64,000 bases of DNA. Origin: M3 sp045133615 (GTDB taxonomy: Bacteria > Bacteroidota > Bacteroidia > Bacteroidales > Muribaculaceae). Location of the stretch: assembly GCA_045133615.1 (NCBI GenBank), contig JBGUUQ010000037.1, positions 1 to 64,000 on the forward strand, read 5' to 3'. The translations under genes were made by a program, and so were the position numbers. The notes beneath the pieces are model-generated. The model was not told the DNA's origin, did no database searches, and saw only the letters and a list, made by a program, of their open reading frames with translations. How positions within the stretch are numbered: the stretch's first letter is position 1; each line of letters opens with the position of its first letter. Shown piece by piece: positions 43,730-51,768 of this stretch.

Positions 43730-45244
43730 TTAAGCCATTATGTCGCGGATTGCACGACCGATATTGTCGGCAATGTCTCCTGCCGTTACTCCATACTGTC
43801 CATGTTCCTCAGCAGCAATATCGCCTGCCACGCCGTGGATGTATGTACCGATGATGGCACTGATTTCCGGTTTGTATCCTTGTGCCATCAAAGCGCATAT
43901 TACGCCCGTAAGCACATCTCCGCTTCCGGCAGTAGCCATTGCTGGATTGCCCGATGAATTGAAATATATTTTGCCGTCAGGGCGCACCATTGCCGTATAG
44001 TGTCCTTTCAGAACTATTATAATATTGTAATAATGAGCCATTTCGACCGCTTTGAGCAATCTGGCCTCTGCGCTGGGTTGTGCTCCGAAAATTCGGTCGA
44101 ATTCGCCTGCATGAGGTGTGATTATCGACAGTACCGGAATATGATTGAGCATTGTCGGACGTTTTGCCACGCAATTAAGGGCATCGGCATCGAGTATCAC
44201 CGGACCTTTGGCTTGCTTTAAAAACATCTCGACAGCATTGACCGTCACATCATTTGTCCCGATTCCGGGACCTACGGCTACGGCATTGTACTCATGTTTC
44301 AGGTTGATGTCGGTAATAGCTATGTCATGTCGGTCGGCATCGAATAGTGCTTCGGGAACCGACGATTGTATTATGTTGAACCCGCATCGTGCCGTATGAA
44401 TGCTTACTTTACCTGCGCCGGCGCGGAGTGCTCCGCGAGCGGCAAGCACAGCCGCCCCCATCATCCCGTAACTGCCGGCTACAAGCATGGCAGAGCCGAA
44501 ATCGGCTTTTGATGCAAACTCTTTGCGCTGGCGCAACACGCGATGCACGTCAGTGCGTTCTACCAAATAGTATTGTGCCGGTGTATTGCGTATTTCATCT
44601 GCACTTAGCTCAATGTCAAGCACTTTCCATTCGCCGATGAGAGGTGCATTGTCAGCAATGAAAAATGACAGGCGGGGAAATTGGATTGAGAGGGTAAGGT
44701 CGGCATGTACAATGTTGCGAGAGATGTTATTGGTATTCCATTCTCCGAACAATCCGGACGGAACATCGATTGATACCACCGTCGCGTTTGATTCGTTGAT
44801 GTATTGCACGAGTGCTTTGAATCCTCCGGTCAACGGCTCGCGTAGTCCGGAGCCGAAAAGACCGTCGATTACCAAGTCATTGGGGGATAAATAAGGTGGG
44901 GAAAAATTGCTTGTCACTTCGGTGAAATCAACATCTCCAATGGCTTTCAGTCTGTCGCGATTGGCAGCACATTCGGGACTCAGCCGGTTCTCTCCGATGT
45001 TAAACAAAAATATCTCAGGTTTGTATCCTTGCTCTATGAGCATGCGGGCTACGGCAAGTGCGTCGGCACCATTGTTGCCGGGACCGGCGAATACGGCAAC
45101 GCGCTTGTTGGCTCTCCACCGCGAAATGATTTCGCAAGTGATTGATGTCGCTGCGCGTTCCACCAATTCAAGCGAAGTTATACCTTCGCTTTCTATCGTA
45201 TTGCGATCTATCGACTTGATTTCTTCGTTAGTGAAAATTTTCAT
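43730..45244 (-). CDS. nnr: Bifunctional NAD(P)H-hydrate epimerase / ADP-dependent dehydratase
   Basis: A 504-residue fusion. Residues about 1-215 are the YjeF_N epimerase (SLELVERAATSI, VFAGPGNNGADALAVARML). The C-terminal ~280 residues are the ribokinase-like dehydratase (GSYGMMGAAVLAARGALRAGAGKV, AVGPGIGTN, SIITPHAGEFDRIFG, GNPAMATAGSGDVLTGVI). Together they repair hydrated NADH and NADPH using ADP or ATP. Both active sites look complete. The gene is in a tight run with DUF2148 upstream (21 bp) and DUF4831 downstream (20 bp). Confidence 0.95.
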   Translation of the reverse strand: MKIFTNEEIKSIDRNTIESEGITSLELVERAATSITCEIISRWRANKRVAVFAGPGNNGADALAVARMLIEQGYKPEIFLFNIGENRLSPECAANRDRLKAIGDVDFTEVTSNFSPPYLSPNDLVIDGLFGSGLREPLTGGFKALVQYINESNATVVSIDVPSGLFGEWNTNNISRNIVHADLTLSIQFPRLSFFIADNAPLIGEWKVLDIELSADEIRNTPAQYYLVERTDVHRVLRQRKEFASKADFGSAMLVAGSYGMMGAAVLAARGALRAGAGKVSIHTARCGFNIIQSSVPEALFDADRHDIAITDINLKHEYNAVAVGPGIGTNDVTVNAVEMFLKQAKGPVILDADALNCVAKRPTMLNHIPVLSIITPHAGEFDRIFGAQPSAEARLLKAVEMAHYYNIIIVLKGHYTAMVRPDGKIYFNSSGNPAMATAGSGDVLTGVICALMAQGYKPEISAIIGTYIHGVAGDIAAEEHGQYGVTAGDIADNIGRAIRDIMA

Positions 45245-45265
45245 AACCGTAAATTTTGAAATACG

Positions 45266-45805
45266 CTACTTCGATTCTTTGGGTTTGCGATCGAAGTATG
45301 GACTTTTTGAACTTGCTGAAACGGCGATTGCGAATACCTGTCGACATCCGTCGAGCCAGTTAAGTCGCTGTGCTGCAAGCCCGGCCGAAAACATCACGCG
45401 GGTATCTACGCGCAAATCGGCAGCTGTGGCACAGGCCGAACCGATGGCAATACCTACGTCGATTGTGTTTATGGCACAAGGTACATCTGCCGGCTTGTCG
45501 GCGCATAATGAATATCCGCAGTGTGCGCAATTAAGCCCTTGCGTTTGGCTGTGAGTCCCTATTATGACTACGCACTCGCTATTGAGGATGTTGTCGGCAT
45601 CACGGAGAAAAAACTTCATTCCGGTCTCTCCGCTGATGGTTATCATCATATCGGATAATGTTTTCAGCTCCTCTTGTCCGCATATTGTAGCGGTTTCAAT
45701 GATGTCGACGCCTTTCCCTTTTGGGGCGGTGCGTGCGGCGGTCATCATCTGTCGGGCTACTGACAATATATGTTCGTGTCGGGAATCCCGTTCGTTAAGT
45801 ATCAT
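45266..45805 (-). CDS. DUF2148 (ferredoxin-like domain) protein
   Basis: A 179-residue protein with SVARQMMTAARTAPKGKGVD near the start, the recurring opening of DUF2148. A cysteine-rich loop (LNCAHCGYSLCADKPADVPC, about residues 88-107) probably holds an Fe-S cluster. The family is found in anaerobes and is poorly studied. It leads the unit that contains the NAD(P)HX repair enzyme, which would fit a redox-related role, but that is inference. A full consensus promoter lies upstream. Confidence 0.85.
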   Translation of the reverse strand: MILNERDSRHEHILSVARQMMTAARTAPKGKGVDIIETATICGQEELKTLSDMMITISGETGMKFFLRDADNILNSECVVIIGTHSQTQGLNCAHCGYSLCADKPADVPCAINTIDVGIAIGSACATAADLRVDTRVMFSAGLAAQRLNWLDGCRQVFAIAVSASSKSPYFDRKPKESK

Positions 45806-45843
45806 TGTTTGTTTTGTTTCTGTTCCAACCTGTTAAGTGTCTG

Positions 45844-45875
45844 CAAATTTACACAATCCGCGCGTAAAACACAAA
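45844..45875 (-). promoter_or_regulatory. Promoter of the DUF2148-nnr-DUF4831 unit
   Basis: Minus-strand TTTG (45872-45875), 20 bp, TAAATTTG followed by C (45844-45851), 39 bases before the start codon. Its -33 element lies in the T run of the tpx terminator. Confidence 0.8.
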
Positions 45876-45878
45876 AAA

Positions 45879-45906
45879 CACCTCGACATCCTTGAATGTC
45901 GAAGTG
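45879..45906 (-). terminator. Terminator of tpx
   Basis: CACCTCGACAT and ATGTCGAAGTG arms (one mismatch, loop of six). On the minus strand the stem is followed by TTTTTTGTGTTTT. It lies 24 bases after the tpx stop. Confidence 0.8.
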
Positions 45907-45929
45907 CCTTTTTGCAATATGATACATGA

Positions 45930-46436
45930 TTATTTTGCTCTTAATGCGTCGAAAGCAGCGACGTAATTCGGTTCGTGAGTGATTTCATTGACTAATTCGA
46001 CGTAACGCACATGAAATCCTTCGTCCATAACGAGGACGGCGCGTGCGAGAAGTCCGGCGAGAGGGCCGTCGACAATTCCTACACCATACTTTTGTGAGAA
46101 CATGGGGGAACGAAATGCGGACGCGACGATTAGGTTGTCGATACCATCGGTTGTGCAGAATCGTTTTGCTGCAAAAGGCAAATCCATTGATATACAGATT
46201 ACTTGCGTGTTTGGCAACGATGCAGCTTCGGCATTGAATCGTCGCACGGAAGTTGCGCATACGTCGGTGTCAAGACTCGGAAAGATGTTGAGAATCACGC
46301 GTTTATTGCGAAATGTGCGGTCGTCGACCTCTTTCATGTCGCTCGACAGAAGGTTGAATCCCGGAGCTTTTGAGCCTATTTCGGGAAGTTGACCGCAAGT
46401 GTGGCATGGAACGCCTTTGAAATATACAATGTTCAT
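45930..46436 (-). CDS. tpx: Thiol peroxidase
   Basis: A 168-residue atypical 2-Cys peroxiredoxin that reduces peroxides using thioredoxin. The peroxidatic cysteine is C60 in SLDTDVCATSVRRFN and the resolving cysteine is C94 in DLPFAAKRFC, positions almost identical to the E. coli enzyme. An extra CHTCG near the N-terminus (residues 11-15) is not part of the usual active site. It is a single-gene unit with its own terminator. An anaerobe would use it against oxygen exposure. Confidence 0.95.
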   Translation of the reverse strand: MNIVYFKGVPCHTCGQLPEIGSKAPGFNLLSSDMKEVDDRTFRNKRVILNIFPSLDTDVCATSVRRFNAEAASLPNTQVICISMDLPFAAKRFCTTDGIDNLIVASAFRSPMFSQKYGVGIVDGPLAGLLARAVLVMDEGFHVRYVELVNEITHEPNYVAAFDALRAK

Positions 46437-46540
46437 GATGTAAGTATTTTATCTTTTCTACAAAAGTAATTCTTTTTTATAACACATACATTGGTAAAAT
46501 AGTTCATCGTGTTGCGTAGTTGTGTGGAATAGTCTGACCG

Positions 46541-47053
46541 TCAGTTGCTTAAAGCGGTATATCGGACTGTGATTGTCTGCTCGGTGAGTGTCGATGGATT
46601 ATTAATTTTGGTGATGGAAATGATGGCATTTTCGGCGAAGATGTAAGTCGTCAGGGAGCCGACGATGGAATCTACGGCGTAGGTGACTGTGACCACGCTT
46701 GTGCTGTCGGAAGGAGTGTAAGTGACTGTGTGATTGGGCGTTGTGGTGGCTCGTCGGATCTGTGCGGTAATGGAGCCGGGGAGAAAATATGAAAACTGCG
46801 AAGCGGTAACGCATTGAGTGCGAGGCGGTTGCCCGTTGGTGGGTGTGGCTGTGATTGAATCGGGGCGTAACAGTAATGTGTAGTTTACATCATCGTCGAG
46901 CAGGGGCATGGAGAGGGTGTAGCGGACTGTTATTTCGCTGTATGGGCGCGATTCCAATCGCTCCAAAAGGCTTTGCAGGTCGTCGGCTGCAAGGTTGGCC
47001 GGAGTGGCAATGACGATTGCCAACAACGTGGAAATTAGAACTTTATGTGTCAT
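46541..47053 (-). CDS. Exported hypothetical protein, possibly LolA-like
   Basis: Start at 47053 (MTHKVLISTLLAIVIATPANLA) gives a signal peptide and a 170-residue product; the longer frame adds seven residues rich in cysteine. The mature part is almost all beta strand, with segments ITVRYTLSMPLLDDDVNYTLLL and SVVTVTYAVDSIVGSLTTYIF. The length and strand pattern resemble LolA-like lipoprotein carriers, but I see no decisive motif, so this is a guess. It is divergent from the TraB/GumN operon. Confidence 0.6.
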   Translation of the reverse strand: MTHKVLISTLLAIVIATPANLAADDLQSLLERLESRPYSEITVRYTLSMPLLDDDVNYTLLLRPDSITATPTNGQPPRTQCVTASQFSYFLPGSITAQIRRATTTPNHTVTYTPSDSTSVVTVTYAVDSIVGSLTTYIFAENAIISITKINNPSTLTEQTITVRYTALSN

Positions 47054-47110
47054 GCATAAACAACAACCGCGCACCCCAAAAAGTTTTTTTGAAAAAAAGT
47101 TGGGGAAAAA

Positions 47111-47143
47111 TTTGGTGGATTGGAAAAAGTTGTCTTACCTTTG
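47111..47143 (+). promoter_or_regulatory. Promoter of the TraB/ABC/GntR operon
   Basis: TTTG (47111-47114), 21 bp, TACCTTTG (47136-47143). The last three bases of the -7 element are part of the inverted repeat that follows. Confidence 0.75.
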
Positions 47144-47167
47144 TAGTGTGTTAGTCAACTACAACAC
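47141..47167 (+). promoter_or_regulatory. Inverted-repeat operator candidate
   Basis: TTGTAGT (47141-47147) and ACTACAA (47158-47164) are perfect arms ten bases apart. Nested in them, GTGTT (47148-47152) and AACAC (47163-47167) make a second palindrome of the GTGTTAGT..ACT.. type bound by YtrA-like GntR repressors. The element overlaps the -7 box and the expected transcription start, so a bound repressor would block the promoter. The operon's own GntR gene at 50.7 kb is the likely binder. Confidence 0.6.
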
Positions 47168-47225
47168 CACATGACTAAATCACAGAAACAAAAAATTAGG
47201 AATATTAACAACTAACTTAAATAAT

Positions 47226-48101
47226 ATGAATATGAAAAAGATTGTTTTCTCATTGGCGGCTATCTTGGTAGCGATTGCAGGTAATGCTCAACTTCTTTGG
47301 AAGGTGTCGGGCAATGGTCTTGAAAAGGATTCTTATATTATGGGTACTCATCATGTGGCTCCGGTGTCGATCCTTGACTCTATCGCGGGATTTGAGTCTG
47401 CTCTGAATGGGTGTGACGCGATATACGGTGAGGTGAAGAAGAGTGACATGCAGGGTCAGGAGGCTCAACAGAAGATTATGGCGATGGCGATGGCTCCGGC
47501 TGACAGTACGATGAATGTGCTTTACTCGGCTGAGGAGTTTGCGACGGTGGATGCTGTCGTGAAGAAGTACACTCAGGGTATGGCCGGGTTGGAGCAGATG
47601 GCTCAACTGAAACCGGCGATTGTGATGAGCCAGCTTTCGGTGATGCAGTCGATGATTGCGTTCCCGGGTTTTGACCCTTCGCAGCAGTTGGACATGTATG
47701 TGCAGTCTCGCGGTGCGGAGTTGGGTAAGCCTCTTTGCGGTTTTGAGACGGTGGACTTTCAGTTGAATATGCTTTTCGGCAGTCCGCTGACGAAGCAGGC
47801 TAAGGATTTGCTTGAGATGGCGCAAAAGGATGACAAGAGTCTTGAGTTGGCTCATAAGTTGGCAGATGCTTACCGCTGTCAGAATCTCGATGAGCTTTTG
47901 GCTTTGATGGTTGAGGATGCAGAGGATATGAATGAGCTTGACCGTATGATTTTCGATCGCAATGCGAATTGGGTGAAGTCGCTCAAGGAGTTGATGCCTG
48001 AACAGTCGGTGTTTGTATGTGTCGGCGCAGGTCACCTTCCGGGTGAAAAAGGTCTGATAGAGTTACTTCGCAATGAGGGCTACACTGTGGAGGCTATGTA
48101 G
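47226..48101 (+). CDS. TraB/GumN family exported protein
   Basis: A 291-residue protein with a signal peptide (MKKIVFSLAAILVAIAGNAQ). The TraB/GumN family opening follows: LWKVSGNGLEKDSYIMGTHHVAP (about residues 24-46), with the conserved GTHH. The matching C-terminal element is FVCVGAGHLPGEKGLIELLRNEGY. The family is thought to contain metal-dependent proteases, related to the animal Tiki proteins, that act outside the cytoplasm. It leads an operon with an ABC transporter and a GntR repressor and follows the palindromic operator. It might process a peptide or protein linked to that transporter; the substrate is unknown. Confidence 0.85.
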   Translation: MNMKKIVFSLAAILVAIAGNAQLLWKVSGNGLEKDSYIMGTHHVAPVSILDSIAGFESALNGCDAIYGEVKKSDMQGQEAQQKIMAMAMAPADSTMNVLYSAEEFATVDAVVKKYTQGMAGLEQMAQLKPAIVMSQLSVMQSMIAFPGFDPSQQLDMYVQSRGAELGKPLCGFETVDFQLNMLFGSPLTKQAKDLLEMAQKDDKSLELAHKLADAYRCQNLDELLALMVEDAEDMNELDRMIFDRNANWVKSLKELMPEQSVFVCVGAGHLPGEKGLIELLRNEGYTVEAM

Positions 48102-48176
48102 GGAAATAGAAAATCAGGATAGAAACAGAATAGAATTAGATTAGAATAGAAACAGTTTTAGTAAGCAGGTCGAAGC

Positions 48177-48204
48177 GGGGAGGCGCGGGACTATGTGCCT
48201 CTCC
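48177..48204 (+). other. Hairpin in the TraB-ABC intergenic gap
   Basis: GGGGAGGC and GCCTCTCC arms (one G-T pair) in the 147-base gap. There is no T run, so it is more likely an mRNA stability or attenuation element than a terminator. Confidence 0.4.
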
Positions 48205-48248
48205 TGCGGATGACCGAAAAGAGATGATTTACTTAAAAAAGATTGGAG

Positions 48249-49082
48249 ATGATTACGTTAGATAATGTTACATATAGCTATAAGAAGGGTCTGAAGGAGG
48301 CTTTGACGCAGGTGTCGGCTCAAGTGGACAAGGGTATTCATTTGCTTTTGGGTGAAAATGGTGCCGGGAAGACGACGCTGCTGCATGTAATGGCGGGGTT
48401 GCTGACTCCTCAAAGCGGTGTTTGTACAATCGATGGTGAGGTGATGTCGCAACGTGCTCCTCGTGCGATGGCAAGTGTGTTTTTCCTTCCGGAGGATATG
48501 CAGTTTGGTGCGAAGACGATAAATGATTTTGCGAAGTTTCATGCTCCGTTTTATCCGACGTTTGACGCAGCGATGCTTGCCGAGAATCTGAAGGATTTCG
48601 GGTTGACGGGGAATGAGCCTTTGAAGTCGCTGTCGCTGGGCAACAGAAAGAAGACTAACATTGCGTATGCTCTTGCTCTTCAAACGTCGGTGCTTCTTCT
48701 TGATGAGCCGGCAAATGGCTTGGATATCGATTCTAAAAAGTCGCTTCAGACGATCTTGGCTCGCTGTGTGTCGGAGGAGCAGACGGTGATTATATCAACT
48801 CATACGGTGTGGGATCTTCAAAATCTGTTTGAGGGGGTAATCGTGCTCCATAGCTCAAATCTTGTTCTCGCGATGCCTATGTGGCAGATAACGGAGCGTA
48901 TCGCATTTGTAGACGATGCTGTGTGCCCTGACAATGCGCTCTATCGAGAACAAGATGTGGCGGGCTATCATGCTATCGTGGAGAATGACGGAGGTGTGGA
49001 GTCGAATGTGAATTTTACGCTTCTCTATACGGCTCTTCGCAGTGAGTCGGGTGCTAAAATACTTGAGAAATTAAATGCCTAA
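48249..49082 (+). CDS. ABC transporter ATP-binding protein
   Basis: Start at 48249 (MITLDNVTYSY); the longer frame uses TTG. The 277-residue ATPase has Walker A GENGAGKT (residues 35-42), a Q-loop near FFLPEDMQFG, a non-standard signature (SLSLGNRKKT instead of LSGGQ-like), Walker B LLLDEPANGLD and H-loop ISTHTVWD. It resembles the YtrB/CcmA-type ATPases that pair with GntR repressors. The tail after residue 200 is extended and not catalytic. It powers the two following membrane proteins, and all are under the palindromic operator. Confidence 0.92.
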   Translation: MITLDNVTYSYKKGLKEALTQVSAQVDKGIHLLLGENGAGKTTLLHVMAGLLTPQSGVCTIDGEVMSQRAPRAMASVFFLPEDMQFGAKTINDFAKFHAPFYPTFDAAMLAENLKDFGLTGNEPLKSLSLGNRKKTNIAYALALQTSVLLLDEPANGLDIDSKKSLQTILARCVSEEQTVIISTHTVWDLQNLFEGVIVLHSSNLVLAMPMWQITERIAFVDDAVCPDNALYREQDVAGYHAIVENDGGVESNVNFTLLYTALRSESGAKILEKLNA

Positions 49083-49100
49083 AATTGGAAATTGAAAATT

Positions 49101-49889
49101 ATGGAAATGACTATGACTCAATATAATAATGGCTTCTCGTGGGAGAGGGTGAAGATGGTGGCTGCTTACTATTATCCGGTAATCAAGCCGCAGATGATAT
49201 GGTATCCGATAGTGGTGGCGTTGCTCTACGGATTGGCTTTGCTATGCCAAACGGTGGATTGGCTTGCTCCGGTAGGGGTGGCGTTGACGGGCCCGTTTTC
49301 GTTTATGTTTTATTTTGCTCCGATAATACTTGCCCGTCGTGATTGCCGATTGGTGACGACGATGCTTCCGGCTACAGCTGCGGAGAAGATGGCGGTATTG
49401 GCGGTGTATTTCTTCGTTGTGGTGCCGGTGCTTATCTTCGGCGTGGAGTATGCGCTGGTGGGTATCACTGAGTTGGTGATTCCGGAGTATAACTTTATTA
49501 TGGCTGCATACAATGCTGTCGGTAAGGATTTGAGCGGGCTGTTTATGTTCAGCCAATTGGATGAACTGATTCCGGCGGTGACATGTTTCTGGGGTATAAT
49601 CTATTTTAAGGAGAATCGTACTCTGAAATCGATACTTGTTGCGGGCGGTTCTCTGATTGCATTGGGTGTGCTTGGCGCTGTCTATGGCATTATCTATGTG
49701 GCTAAGGAGGTGATCGATGCTCAAGCTGCCGGTGTTGCAATCAAGGAGGAGCAGATTTCGGATAATCTTGCTATGCATATGGCTAATCATATGGAGCCGT
49801 TTTTGATAGGCATAGGTGTGGTTGCTGTGGTGTATGCTGCGGTGATGATATGGCTCAGCTATCGCCGGGTGAAGAGTTATCAGAATTGA
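49101..49889 (+). CDS. ABC-2-like membrane subunit, copy 1
   Basis: Start at 49101 (MEMTMTQYNNGFSW); an earlier in-frame TTG is less likely. A 262-residue integral membrane protein with six or seven hydrophobic segments, resembling the membrane halves of YtrC/ABC-2 transporters. GFSWERVKMVAAYYYPVIKP and QMIWYPIV near the start recur in the next gene (GFSWRRVGMVVKYYYP, QMIWYPAV), and the core TTMLPATAAEKMAVLAVYFF has a close match there too. The gene follows the ATPase by 18 bp. What is transported is unknown. Confidence 0.82.
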   Translation: MEMTMTQYNNGFSWERVKMVAAYYYPVIKPQMIWYPIVVALLYGLALLCQTVDWLAPVGVALTGPFSFMFYFAPIILARRDCRLVTTMLPATAAEKMAVLAVYFFVVVPVLIFGVEYALVGITELVIPEYNFIMAAYNAVGKDLSGLFMFSQLDELIPAVTCFWGIIYFKENRTLKSILVAGGSLIALGVLGAVYGIIYVAKEVIDAQAAGVAIKEEQISDNLAMHMANHMEPFLIGIGVVAVVYAAVMIWLSYRRVKSYQN

Positions 49890-49896
49890 TCGGTTA

Positions 49897-50703
49897 ATGA
49901 TGAATAGGTATATGGAATTGTACAAAAGTGGCTTTTCATGGAGACGAGTAGGGATGGTAGTGAAATACTACTATCCTACTCTTCGTAAACAGATGATATG
50001 GTATCCGGCTGTTGCGGCGGGCTTGTGCTTGATAGTGAGTCTGTTGCAATTGTTTGGCGATACTGTGGCAAATTCGTCGATGGGATTGCTCGGGGCGATG
50101 TCGTTTATGTTTTATTTTGCTCCGGTGGTGCTGTGCCGCTATGAGAGTCGTCTAACGACGACTCTGCTGCCGGTCACGGCCGCAGAGAAGATGGTGGTAC
50201 TGATGGTATATTTCTTTGTGGTGATACCGTTGCTGCTTTTCGGTGTGGAATATGCGTATGCGGGATTGCTGCATTTTACGGTGCCTGAGATGGCGTTTTT
50301 GGACCGGGCGTTTGCTCAGTATGATGCGCTGGAAATCGAAATCGAGAGGAAGGGCCTGTTTATGTTGTCGTCGGCGTTTTTGTCGATTTTGCCTACTATG
50401 CTATGCTTGTGGGGTGTGACTTACTATCGCCAGAATAGGACGCTGAAGGCTCTCTTGACGTCGTGCGGTGTGTATTTGGCTACATCGGTGGCTGCCGGTG
50501 TGGGCGGCATGCTTCTTGCTTTCAAACGTGGGTTTGATGATGGTGTGGCGGGCTTGGCTCCTGCTGCGTCGGAAAAGGCGTTTGTGCATGAGATGACGGA
50601 GTCGATGCTGGCGGTGTTCAATGTGTCGGGCTATGTGGCAATGGCGGCTTCGATTGTGATGGCTTACTTGATATATAAAGAAATAAAGAACTTTCAAATC
50701 TAA
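49897..50703 (+). CDS. ABC-2-like membrane subunit, copy 2
   Basis: A 268-residue paralogue of the preceding protein, 7 bp downstream. Shared features include the aromatic opening, GAMSFMFYFAPVVLCRYESRL, TTLLPVTAAEKMVVLMVYFF and the six- or seven-helix layout. The two probably form a heterodimeric membrane domain with the upstream ATPase. The pair looks like an old tandem duplication, since identity is high in the helices and low in the loops. The GntR gene starts 8 bp further on. Confidence 0.82.
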   Translation: MMNRYMELYKSGFSWRRVGMVVKYYYPTLRKQMIWYPAVAAGLCLIVSLLQLFGDTVANSSMGLLGAMSFMFYFAPVVLCRYESRLTTTLLPVTAAEKMVVLMVYFFVVIPLLLFGVEYAYAGLLHFTVPEMAFLDRAFAQYDALEIEIERKGLFMLSSAFLSILPTMLCLWGVTYYRQNRTLKALLTSCGVYLATSVAAGVGGMLLAFKRGFDDGVAGLAPAASEKAFVHEMTESMLAVFNVSGYVAMAASIVMAYLIYKEIKNFQI

Positions 50704-50711
50704 AGAAAAAC

Positions 50712-51068
50712 ATGGATTTTAAAACTAATAAACCGATATATCAGCAGATTATAGATTTCTGCTTCGGAAATATTCTGGCGGGTAAATGGCCTGTCGGAAA
50801 TCGCGTGCCGTCGGTGCGTGAATTGTCGATACAACTTGCGGTAAATTCTCATACGGTGCTGAAGGCTTATGAGTATCTTCAGGCTGAGGAGATTATCGTT
50901 CCTCGCCGTGGGCTTGGCTTTTTCCTTGAACCGGATGCCTGTGTGAAGGTGATGTCGGTGAAGCAGAAGGAGTTTTACGACACGACGCTCCGTGATGTGT
51001 TTGAACAGATGGATATGCTGGGTGTGTCAATAGATGATGTGGTGGAGCATTGGCGACAACGGCGGTGA
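50712..51068 (+). CDS. GntR-family repressor, YtrA subfamily
   Basis: A 118-residue regulator with the short YtrA architecture: an N-terminal winged helix-turn-helix (PIYQQIIDFCFGNILAGKWP, VGNRVPSVRELSIQLAVNSH, TVLKAYEYLQAEEIIVPRRG) and only about 45 further residues. It lacks the large ligand domain of other GntR proteins. YtrA-type repressors control adjacent ABC transporters and usually sense envelope stress, antibiotics or effectors not yet defined. Its stop codon lies in the first palindrome of the repeat island. It probably represses its own operon through the 47.14 kb element. Confidence 0.9.
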   Translation: MDFKTNKPIYQQIIDFCFGNILAGKWPVGNRVPSVRELSIQLAVNSHTVLKAYEYLQAEEIIVPRRGLGFFLEPDACVKVMSVKQKEFYDTTLRDVFEQMDMLGVSIDDVVEHWRQRR

Positions 51069-51256
51069 GTCACCGCTGACAGGAGGGGCTCGGCAGCCAA
51101 ATTTTAGGTGGGTAGAGGGACACACTCCTCAGTCACTTCGTGACAGCTGTCGAGAGGCTCGACGGCCGAGTTTAGGGGAGCAGCTGGTGGCGAGTCGCCA
51201 CTGACAGCCGAGAGGCTCGGCGGCCAAAAATTTAGACATATCACGCGTTAAGGAAA
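51062..51256. repeat. Intergenic palindrome island 1, first part
   Basis: The 700 bases between the GntR stop and the next gene hold no gene. They open with GCGGTGA-g-TCACCGC (51062-51076), which includes the GntR stop codon. A second copy of the same design is GTGGCGA-g-TCGCCAC (51187-51201). Between them are segments (ggctcggcggcc, cacactcctcagtcac, gtgacagct) that recur in the other islands. Confidence 0.8.
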
Positions 51257-51482
51257 TAACGAATCTTTCAGATTCGGGTGGGGTGGTTTTGCTTTCCGGT
51301 GGTGACCTCACTGCGCTCGGCTACCACCGGCTATTAGTTAATGATTGCTTCGCAATCGGGCGGCGGGTCGCCGCTGACAGGAGGGGTTCGGCGGCCAAAA
51401 GGGGAACACACTCCTCAGTCACGTTGTGATAGCTCCCCGAACTTAGGAGAGCAGCTGCTAACGCGCTGATTTGTATGATGTT
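51257..51482. repeat. Tandem intergenic repeat, copy 1 (226 bp)
   Basis: Ordered modules: CGAATC-tttca-GATTCG hairpin (51260-51276), CCGGTGGT...ACCACCGG hairpin (51296-51330), GATTGC-ttc-GCAATC hairpin (51343-51357), a gtcgcc element, and a 75-base tail starting aacacactcctcagtcac. The whole block recurs at 51520-51741. Confidence 0.85.
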
Positions 51483-51519
51483 ACATTTGATATTGTCAGT
51501 TTGGATGTGGTGGTTTGAT

Positions 51520-51741
51520 TAACGAATCTTTCAGATTCGAGGCGGGACGGCTGGTTTACCGGTGGTGACCTCGCTTCGCTCGGCTACCACCGGCTATTAG
51601 TTAAAGATTGCTCCGCAATCGGGCGGCGAGTCGCCGGCCGAGAGGCTCGGCGGCCAAAAGGGGAACACACTCCTCAGTCACGTTGTGACAGCTCCCCGAA
51701 CTTAGGAGAGCAGCTACTAACGCGCTGATTTGTATGATGTT
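51520..51741. repeat. Tandem intergenic repeat, copy 2 (222 bp)
   Basis: Same modules in the same order as copy 1, at an offset of about 260 bases, with scattered substitutions and small indels; the last 80 bases differ by only two or three bases. Compensating changes keep the hairpins intact, for example GATTGC-tcc-GCAATC (51606-51620). Confidence 0.85.
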
Positions 51742-51768
51742 GTGCTTAGTTGGGTGGTGGTGGCTGTG

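Noticed and set aside
47226..47231. Start of TraB/GumN at the second ATG (47232)
   Set aside because: Both give the same signal peptide; the first was kept since nothing in the sequence excludes it.
51062..51768. CRISPR array
   Set aside because: The repeats are several different hairpins in blocks, with no regular direct repeat of 25-40 bases separated by unique spacers and no cas genes.
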